Part shown: positions 1 to 7,243 of the stretch, in pieces
Layout of the letters: the number at the start of each line of letters is the position of its first letter
How positions within the stretch are numbered: position 1 is the stretch's first letter
Assembly (NCBI RefSeq): GCF_900114095.1
Contig: NZ_FORV01000001.1
Span: forward strand, 1,116,001 to 1,180,000
DNA from: Sphingomonas sp. NFR04
GTDB lineage: Bacteria > Pseudomonadota > Alphaproteobacteria > Sphingomonadales > Sphingomonadaceae
Direction of reading: 5' to 3'
DNA: 64,000 nucleotides
Made by a program: the position numbers and the translations under genes
Notes under the pieces: model-generated
Seen by the model: the letters and a program-made list of their open reading frames with translations, nothing else
The model's database searches: none
Told to the model about the DNA's origin: nothing

Positions 1-1418
<1,418 letters not shown>

Positions 1419-1429
1419 CTATTGCCCCT

Positions 1430-1452
1430 CCCTCTCCCCGCCGGGGAGAGGG
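1430..1452. repeat. GC-rich perfect hairpin between dnaK and dnaJ
   Basis: An 11-bp perfect stem (1430-1440 with 1442-1452; arm CCCTCTCCCCG) lies 12 bases after the dnaK stop. A second, imperfect hairpin of the same theme (CCCC-TGAT-GGGGAGAGGG) lies at about 1506-1535, just before dnaJ. Neither has a T-run, so these look like intergenic palindromic repeats that could attenuate or process the dnaK-dnaJ transcript, not classical terminators. Confidence 0.6.
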
Positions 1453-1542
1453 CCGGGGATTGGGGGGAGCGGGCATGATCGATGCGATCCGGCATCGGTG
1501 TAGTTCCTCTCCCTGTCCCCTGATGGGGAGAGGGCTTGCTGG

Positions 1543-2661
1543 ATGACCACCGAAGTCGATTATTACGAACTGCTCGAAATCGAGCGCACTGCGGACGATG
1601 CGACGATCAAGTCGTCCTACCGCAAGCTCGCGATGAAATATCACCCGGACAAGAATGCCGGGTGCAAGGATTCCGAGGCCAAGTTCAAGGCGATCAGCGA
1701 AGCCTATGACTGCCTGAAGGACCCCCAGAAGCGCGCAGCCTATGACCGCTTCGGGCATGCCGCCTTCCAGAACGGCGGCGGCGGCCATGCTGGCGGCCAG
1801 GGCGATTTCGGCGCGTTCAGCGACATTTTCGAAAGCGTGTTCGGCGAGTTCATGGGCGGCGGGCGCGGCGGCGGCCGGCCCCAGCGGCGCGGGGCGGACC
1901 TGCGCTACGACATGGAGATCTCGCTCGAACAGGCGTTCCACGGCCATTCGACCGACATCACCATCGATGTCTCGGGTCCCTGCGACAGCTGCCAGGGCTC
2001 GGGTGCCACGCCCGGCACCAAGGCAAAGACCTGCACGACGTGCGCCGGCCACGGCAAGGTGCGCGCGCAGCAGGGCTTCTTCATGGTCGAGCGCACCTGC
2101 CCGACCTGCCACGGCGCCGGCGAGGTGATCGCCGAACCCTGCCGCACCTGCCGCGGCGAGGGCCGGACCGACAAGACGAAGACGCTCAAGATCGAGATAC
2201 CGCCCGGCGTCGACGAAGGCACCCGCATCCGCCTGACCGGCGAGGGCGAGGCCGGCGCGCGCGGGGCACCGGCAGGCGATCTCTACATCTTCCTCCATGT
2301 GACGCGCCATTCGCTCTACGAGCGGCAGGGCACGACGCTGTACGCCAATGCGCCGATCAGCTTCACGACGGCGGCACTGGGCGGCGAGATCCGCATCCCG
2401 GGCCTCGACGGCGAGGAGCATGTGATCAAGATCCATGCCGGCACGCAGTCGGGTCGCGAAATGCGCCATCGCGGCGCCGGCATGCCGGTGCTGCAGGGCC
2501 GCGGCCGCGGCGACCTGGTCGTGCGGCTGGAGGTGGAGACGCCGACCAAGCTCAGCGGCCGCCAGCGCGAACTGCTCGAGGAATTCCGCAAGACCGAGAC
2601 GGGCGAGGAATGCCCGCAGTCGAGCGGCTTCTTCGCCAAGCTGAAGGCGGCGCTCGGTTGA
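1543..2661 (+). CDS. dnaJ: Co-chaperone DnaJ (Hsp40), class I
   Basis: Stimulates the DnaK ATPase and delivers unfolded substrates. All class I parts are present in 372 residues: the J-domain with His34-Pro35-Asp36, a Gly/Phe-rich linker (about 76-125), four CxxCxGxG zinc-binding repeats between about residues 147 and 205 (CDSCQGSG, CTTCAGHG, CPTCHGAG, CRTCRGEG), and the C-terminal substrate-binding domains. Length and order match the family. It lies downstream of dnaK and is probably co-transcribed or read from its own promoter in the 124-base gap. The ATG start is the first in frame and directly precedes the J-domain. Confidence 0.98.
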   Translation: MTTEVDYYELLEIERTADDATIKSSYRKLAMKYHPDKNAGCKDSEAKFKAISEAYDCLKDPQKRAAYDRFGHAAFQNGGGGHAGGQGDFGAFSDIFESVFGEFMGGGRGGGRPQRRGADLRYDMEISLEQAFHGHSTDITIDVSGPCDSCQGSGATPGTKAKTCTTCAGHGKVRAQQGFFMVERTCPTCHGAGEVIAEPCRTCRGEGRTDKTKTLKIEIPPGVDEGTRIRLTGEGEAGARGAPAGDLYIFLHVTRHSLYERQGTTLYANAPISFTTAALGGEIRIPGLDGEEHVIKIHAGTQSGREMRHRGAGMPVLQGRGRGDLVVRLEVETPTKLSGRQRELLEEFRKTETGEECPQSSGFFAKLKAALG

Positions 2662-2680
2662 TGCCGGGCGCCTTCCCCGC

Positions 2681-3349
2681 ATGACCCCGCGCGAACTGCT
2701 CGACACCGCCGACGTTCCCGGCGGCGAACCGCTGCGGCTGTTCCGTCGGGGCGACGATCACATGATCGTGCTCGAACGCAACGAGCTGATGAACAGCCGG
2801 ATGAGCGGTTCGGAAGAGGCGCTGGCGGTGATGACGCTCGAGCGGCTCGGCAAGCGCGAGGCGCGGGTGCTGATCGGCGGATACGGCATGGGCTTCACCC
2901 TGCGTGCGGCGCTGGCGGTGCTCGGCAGCAATGCCAAGGTGACGGTGGCCGAACTGGTCCCCAAGATCGTCGACTGGGCGCGCGGGCCGATGGCGGCGCT
3001 GACCAACGGGTGTCTGGACGATCCGCGCGTGAAACTGGTGTTCGACGATGTCGGGCGCGTCATCGCCGATGGGCAGAATGCCTATGACGCGATCCTGCTC
3101 GACGTCGACAACGGCCCGGACGGGCTGACGCGCGTCGGCAACGACAGCCTCTATTCGATGCGCGGCCTCGATTCCGCCCGCCAGGCGCTCCGCCTCGGCG
3201 GCATCCTCGCGGTATGGTCGGCGGCGCCCGACGCGCCCTTTGCCCGCCGGATGCGCGACAGCGGCTTCCAGGTCGAGGAAGTCGCGGTGCGCGCCCGCCA
3301 GAACGGCAAGGGCCCGCGCCACGTCATCTGGTTCGGCCAGCGGCGCTGA
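2681..3349 (+). CDS. Spermidine synthase-like methyltransferase-fold protein
   Basis: A 222-residue protein with the class I methyltransferase/spermidine synthase fold. It has a nucleotide-binding loop GGYGMG (66-71), an acidic residue at the end of strand 2 (Glu91) and a DVDNGPDG motif after strand 4 (141-148), as in SpeE-type proteins. It lacks the N-terminal tetramerisation region of true spermidine synthases, so aminopropyl transfer is unproven and the substrate is unknown. It starts 19 bases after the dnaJ stop and is probably read with dnaJ. It could equally be a methyltransferase for an unknown target. Confidence 0.75.
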   Translation: MTPRELLDTADVPGGEPLRLFRRGDDHMIVLERNELMNSRMSGSEEALAVMTLERLGKREARVLIGGYGMGFTLRAALAVLGSNAKVTVAELVPKIVDWARGPMAALTNGCLDDPRVKLVFDDVGRVIADGQNAYDAILLDVDNGPDGLTRVGNDSLYSMRGLDSARQALRLGGILAVWSAAPDAPFARRMRDSGFQVEEVAVRARQNGKGPRHVIWFGQRR

Positions 3350-3492
3350 CGGGGCTGTCGGGCTGACCGGGCCCGGCCTCGACGGGTCGGAGTCCAGGGC
3401 GGCTCCGCCTGGAGCGCGACCGTCGGCATGCTTGTGCGGTCGTCGAAAAGCAGACATTGTCATGCTCCGGCTTGCGATTGCGGGGTGGGCAC

Positions 3493-4161
3493 ATGTGGAA
3501 GATCTTCAGCACGGTCGCTTGCGCTGCAGCCGTAGCTTGGCCTTCGGTCGCGTTCGCCCAGGCGACGACCCGCCCGTGCGGTCCGGACGAGAGCGCGGGC
3601 CCGGCCTGTCTGCTGGCACGAAAGCACCTCGCATCCCTGCCGCGCGGCAAGGTGTATTGGCACCTCGACCGTTTCACCGCGACCAAGGAAGCACAACGCG
3701 CTGCAACGACGGCCAGTGTCGTCGCGGAGGCATTCGGTTCGGTGTGGCTTTTCACGATTGCGAGGGCGAGGTGGCGTCCGCTTGGCGGCCGGCACGTGTC
3801 GACGATCGGGCCGCTGCCGGTGACGCCGGCAGCCGGCTACACGGCCGACTATATCCGATCCGTTTTCGAACCCGGCACGACGGCGCCCTTGCATGTTCAC
3901 TCCGGCCCGGAAGCGTTCTTTGCCGTCGAGGGCGATACATGCCTCGAAACCCCCGACGGCGTTCGGATCGGCCGCGGGACGGGCAATAGCTTGATGATCG
4001 AAGCCGGACCGCCGATGCTGCTGATGGCAATCGGGCGGGTTCGTCGGAAAGGCTTCGCGCTGATCCTGCATGACGCCGATCAGCCGCCGACGACGCTCAC
4101 GCACGCGTGGCATCCCCGGGGCCTGTGCGCTCGGCAGCTTGCCTCCGATCAGCGCCGCTAA
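3493..4161 (+). CDS. Secreted cupin-domain protein
   Basis: A 222-residue protein with an N-terminal signal peptide (MWKIFSTVACAAAVAWPSVA, cleavage after AFA), so it is probably periplasmic. The C-terminal half holds a cupin barrel with the metal-site type motif PLHVHSGPEAFF (about 130-142) followed by GDTCLETPDG. Cupins bind a metal and act as oxygenases, isomerases or ligand sensors; the substrate cannot be read here. I chose the ATG at 3493 because it begins the signal peptide; the open frame extends upstream without similar logic. GC content is lower than in neighbours. It stands alone, 60 bases ahead of the barstar gene. Confidence 0.75.
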   Translation: MWKIFSTVACAAAVAWPSVAFAQATTRPCGPDESAGPACLLARKHLASLPRGKVYWHLDRFTATKEAQRAATTASVVAEAFGSVWLFTIARARWRPLGGRHVSTIGPLPVTPAAGYTADYIRSVFEPGTTAPLHVHSGPEAFFAVEGDTCLETPDGVRIGRGTGNSLMIEAGPPMLLMAIGRVRRKGFALILHDADQPPTTLTHAWHPRGLCARQLASDQRR

Positions 4162-4220
4162 ATCCGTCGTCCGTTTTCGCCCCACTTGCGGACATTCGCC
4201 GAACGCGCGATTCAAATGCA

Positions 4221-4508
4221 ATGCCGACCATTTACATCGACTGTGAAGGCGTGAAATGTGCTGACGACGTTTGGCAGCGCTATATCGATGCAGCCAACCC
4301 CGAAGGCGCGACGGTTTTTGGGCGCAATCTCGATGCGTTCTGGGACGCTATTGAGCATGGCGGCCCGGGTTGGCCTGGACCGGCAAAGTTGGTCTTCAAG
4401 CATTCAACAGAACTAGCGGCGCTCCAAGTTAGAAGAGGATTTTCGCTTCTGGATGGGCTGCGCCAGATCGCTGATGAGGCGTCGCAAACTCCTATCGAGC
4501 TAGCGTAA
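4221..4508 (+). CDS. Barstar-family RNase inhibitor, no partner seen
   Basis: A 95-residue protein of the barstar family, whose best-known member binds and blocks the ribonuclease barnase in the cytoplasm. The family features visible are an N-terminal beta strand (TIYIDCEG), the helix motif FGRNLDAFWDAIEHGG and an acidic C-terminal helix region ending in PIELA. No barnase-like or other RNase toxin gene lies within several kilobases, so it may be an orphan immunity gene against a toxin of other cells. Base composition is markedly less GC-rich and codon use (AAA, GTT, AGA, CTA) differs from the neighbours, which suggests transfer. I chose the ATG at 4221, which directly precedes the first strand. 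Confidence 0.8.
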   Translation: MPTIYIDCEGVKCADDVWQRYIDAANPEGATVFGRNLDAFWDAIEHGGPGWPGPAKLVFKHSTELAALQVRRGFSLLDGLRQIADEASQTPIELA

Positions 4509-4669
4509 CTTCAACGTCCGCTTCCCACCAGTCTCAGCCGCTTACGATCCCGATCTGCACGAGCCCTATGCCGGTTGCCCCAAACGTCGGCCCGGTCATC
4601 CCGTCTGCGGAACGACATGCCGGGCTCGTGCATTCCAAGAGGCGCAAGTTCCCAGAAGGAAGTCCGTCC

Positions 4670-5047
4670 ATGTCCGATACACCCGAAACCACCAGCCTGC
4701 TCGTCACTGCCCGCGTCGACGGGCTCAAGGTGCGCAGCCGTGATGGCGATTCGCTGGGGCAGGTCCAGGCGTTCATGGTCGAGAAGGGCAGCGGCCACAC
4801 GCTCTACGCGGTGCTCAGCCTCGGCGGGTTTCTCGGCATGGGCAAGAGCTACTACCCCCTGCCCTTCGAGCTGATCTCCTACGATGCGACCGGCGACGAT
4901 TACATCGTGACGATCGACCGCCGCGTACTGGAGGGCGGCCCGAGCTGGGCGAGCAACGCGCCCGAATTCACCCAGGCTTATGCCGATCGCGTTTCCAACT
5001 ATTACGGCCTCTCCGCCGCGCGCGTGGACCGCGTGCCGCTGGATTGA
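4670..5047 (+). CDS. PRC-barrel domain protein
   Basis: A 125-residue protein with a PRC-barrel fold in its first two thirds: KVRSRDGDSLGQVQAFMVEK, a GFLGMGKSYYPLPFELI strand-turn-strand, then DDYIVTIDRRVLEGG. PRC-barrel proteins of this size are common in sphingomonads and are linked to stress or surface binding, but no biochemical role is established for this type. A good ribosome site (AGAAGGAAG) precedes the ATG at 4670; the longer open frame has no such site. It lies alone and is followed by a repeat element. Confidence 0.8.
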   Translation: MSDTPETTSLLVTARVDGLKVRSRDGDSLGQVQAFMVEKGSGHTLYAVLSLGGFLGMGKSYYPLPFELISYDATGDDYIVTIDRRVLEGGPSWASNAPEFTQAYADRVSNYYGLSAARVDRVPLD

Positions 5048-5080
5048 GGGCCTAGCCGGCGGGTCAAAATCAAAGCGTAT

Positions 5081-5210
5081 CCTCCCCCGCGAGGGGGAGG
5101 TGGCGCGCGAAGCGCGACGGAGGGGGAGGATGCCAGAACCTTTCGGGCCTGCTTGCTTCCTCCCCCTCCGTCAGGCCTTCGGCCTGCCACCTCCCCCTGG
5201 CGGGGGAGGA
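5081..5210. repeat. Composite nested-hairpin repeat, family B copy 1
   Basis: Two inverted half-elements face each other. Each has an outer hairpin (CCTCCCCC...GGGGGAGG) and an adjacent inner hairpin. The inner hairpin is GCGCGC-GAA-GCGCG in the left half and GGCAGGCC-GAA-GGCCTG in the right half (read on the opposite strand). Two more copies occur at 24991-25127 and 32432-32571. It separates the convergent PRC-barrel and GNAT genes and probably acts as a transcript end or stabiliser. Confidence 0.8.
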
Positions 5211-5229
5211 AACACTAGAAAACCTCCGC

Positions 5230-6114
5230 TCACCCGCGCCGCAACCGCTTGGCGACGCTCTCGCCACCCAGCCGCCGCACCGCCCGTTTGGCCAGCGCCA
5301 CGCCGCCATCGAACCCCGCCAGCGCCGCGACGAGCGCCCGGTTCGCCAGCGTCGGGCGCAGCAGCAGCAGGTCGACGCAGGCCACCCCGCCGCTTGCCAT
5401 CTGGCGCTTGTGCTGGCCCTCGCCCTCGGTGAAGTCGAACCAGGCGAAGCGGCGTTCGGCGAACAGGTCGCGCAGCGCCGCCAGCTGCAGCACTGCGCCG
5501 GGGGAGAGCGCGGCGAAGTCGGGGTCGTGCCCGACATGGGCGTAGAGCAGCGTATCCCCCACCGCCGAGCAGCAGAGATAGGCCACCGGCCGATCCTCCA
5601 GCAGCAGCAGCCAGGCTCGGACCGCGTCGGCCGCCGCCAGCCGCTGCAGGCCCGCCAGGTCGTCCGGCAGGCCAGCGCCGAGCAACCGTTCCTGATAGGT
5701 CCGCGCCGACAGCGCGCGGGCGAGCGGGTAGAAGTCGGCCATTTCCGCCGCCGTGCGATAGCAGCGCACCGCGCCGCCGAGCCGCTTGGCCTTGCGCTTC
5801 AATCCCTGCCGCGTGTTCGCCGAGAGCCCGGCGAGCCACGCGTCGAACCCCAGCGACAGGTCCACGTAAAAGCGCGTGTAGCGCTGGCGGACAATTCCCA
5901 GCATCCCGCCACCCAGCAGCGCCGCGCATTGTACCTCGGGCAGCGAGGTCACCACAAAGCCCTGCGCATCGGCCGAGAGCGGCGGCAGCGCAGGGCTATC
6001 CCCCGCCCGTGCCTCGGCCAGCGTCAGCGGCACCCGCACCAGCCGCCGCCGCACCGTCGCCAATGTCCGCGCCCCGACCATGAAGCGCAGCGCCACCGTC
6101 TGCGCGTCGCTCAC
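5230..6114 (-). CDS. FemAB/GNAT-type acyltransferase
   Basis: A 294-residue protein of the GNAT superfamily, of the FemAB-like type often annotated as a cellulose-biosynthesis (CelD/BcsL-like) acetyltransferase. Visible features are the RFYVDLSLGFDAWLAGLS segment followed by a basic helix (RQGLKRKAKRL), the central strand pair AWLLLLEDRPVAYLC and a final core strand (FAWFDFTEGEGQHKRQM). I chose the GTG at 6114, which overlaps the TGA of the upstream deacetylase in a GTGA junction, so the two are translationally coupled. The pairing suggests modification of a surface glycan or glycolipid. The substrate is unknown. Confidence 0.7.
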   Translation of the reverse strand: MSDAQTVALRFMVGARTLATVRRRLVRVPLTLAEARAGDSPALPPLSADAQGFVVTSLPEVQCAALLGGGMLGIVRQRYTRFYVDLSLGFDAWLAGLSANTRQGLKRKAKRLGGAVRCYRTAAEMADFYPLARALSARTYQERLLGAGLPDDLAGLQRLAAADAVRAWLLLLEDRPVAYLCCSAVGDTLLYAHVGHDPDFAALSPGAVLQLAALRDLFAERRFAWFDFTEGEGQHKRQMASGGVACVDLLLLRPTLANRALVAALAGFDGGVALAKRAVRRLGGESVAKRLRRG

Positions 6115-7064
6115 CCCGCCCGCTCCTCGACGAGGTTGGACCAGAGCTGTTCGGCCTGGCGCAGCCGGGTGCGCAGCATGCTGGGGGCGAGCGGCGCGTC
6201 GTCCTGGTCTAGGGCCAGCGCAGGCCGGTCGGCGAAATGCGCGGTCGGTAGCACCGCGCGCCGCGCCGCGAGCATGGCGCACAGCGCCTCGAAGCGGCGG
6301 ACATGCACCGCATTGGGGCGCGTGCCCGTGCGGTTGGCCAGCTCGAAGCCGTGGCTGACGATCGTCACTGCCGCGTGGCGCTCGGCCACCGCATGGTCCA
6401 GGGCCGCGCGCATCTCGCGGGCCGACAGCGCGCAGATCTGGAAGTGGCGCAGCTGCGGGCCCGCGTCGATCAGCGTCACGGGCACCTCGATCACGCCCTG
6501 GTGCAGCACCGGCGCGATTCGCTGCGGCAACAGGCCGATGCCGCTCGGCCAGGGGTGCTCGGAGCCGTTGTGGCTGGAATCATAGGCGAAACCCTCGGTC
6601 GCCAGCGCGGCGAGCGTCGCGTCGTTGGCCGAATAGCTGCCGCCGCGGAACGCGATCGGGGGCCGCGCGCCCGCCTCGATCAGCAGCGCCCGCGCCTGGC
6701 GGATCAGCGCGCGCTGTTCCTCGGCGCCGTAATCGACCAGATCGAACCTCGCCGGCATCTTCGCGCGATCCGCCGCGCTTGCCCCGGTCCAGTTGGGATG
6801 GAGATGCAACTGCACCTCCTGCCCCGCCGCGCGGATCGCCCGCACCACTGCGGCGATCGGCGCGAGGCCATGGATCAGCGCCGGCATCGGATCGACGAAG
6901 AAGCAGGCCTTGAGCCCATGCGCCGCCAGCCGCTCGAGCTGCCAGCCGACGCCCACCCCGGCCGGCTCGAACGAGCGCGCCGCCATCTCCGCCAGATCGA
7001 GCCCGGCGACGTGGTGGCGCCACATCAGCTCGGTATCGATCGTCAGGAAGACTTGGGTGGGCAT
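6111..7064 (-). CDS. Polysaccharide deacetylase-family protein
   Basis: A 317-residue protein of the NodB/polysaccharide deacetylase fold. The N-terminal strand has FLTIDTELMWRHH with the metal-binding Asp, followed by ACFFVDP, the zinc-type motif QLHLHPNW, a catalytic-barrel strand IAFRGGSYSAND and a late His in IVSHGFEL. It has no signal peptide, so it is either cytoplasmic or acts on a lipid-linked precursor. The ATG at 7064 is the first sensible start; upstream codons run into a low-complexity region. It is the first gene of a two-gene unit with the FemAB/GNAT gene. It probably removes an N- or O-acetyl group from a glycan; the exact target is not visible. Confidence 0.75.
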   Translation of the reverse strand: MPTQVFLTIDTELMWRHHVAGLDLAEMAARSFEPAGVGVGWQLERLAAHGLKACFFVDPMPALIHGLAPIAAVVRAIRAAGQEVQLHLHPNWTGASAADRAKMPARFDLVDYGAEEQRALIRQARALLIEAGARPPIAFRGGSYSANDATLAALATEGFAYDSSHNGSEHPWPSGIGLLPQRIAPVLHQGVIEVPVTLIDAGPQLRHFQICALSAREMRAALDHAVAERHAAVTIVSHGFELANRTGTRPNAVHVRRFEALCAMLAARRAVLPTAHFADRPALALDQDDAPLAPSMLRTRLRQAEQLWSNLVEERAG

Positions 7065-7147
7065 GCAGGCGCGTCTCGCAAGCGCCCCGGAGACGGGGAC
7101 CATCGTCCCCGTCCTACCCCCGCCCGCGTGAACAAATGGCAAAGCGC

Positions 7148-7243
7148 CTAGAGCGTTTTCACCTTGGGCGAACACGCTCTAGGTTTTCGATAGCCGCATT
7201 TTCCGAGTCGTTGACCGTAAACGGTCAACTTGAAAATGCTCTA
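7148..7243. repeat. Two palindromes downstream of the DUF3857 gene
   Basis: A 9-bp perfect stem CTAGAGCGT/ACGCTCTAG (7148-7156 with 7174-7182) is followed by a second 9-bp stem GTTGACCGT-AA-ACGGTCAAC (7210-7229). The word GAAAATGCTCTAG at 7232-7243 partly repeats the first arm and overlaps the stop codon of the DUF3857 gene. This AT-richer block is the 3' end region of that gene and may be its transcript end. Confidence 0.55.

Noticed and set aside
1430..1535. Hairpins between dnaK and dnaJ read as a terminator.
   Set aside because: No U-tract follows either stem, and co-transcription of dnaK-dnaJ is usual. They are listed as repeats instead.
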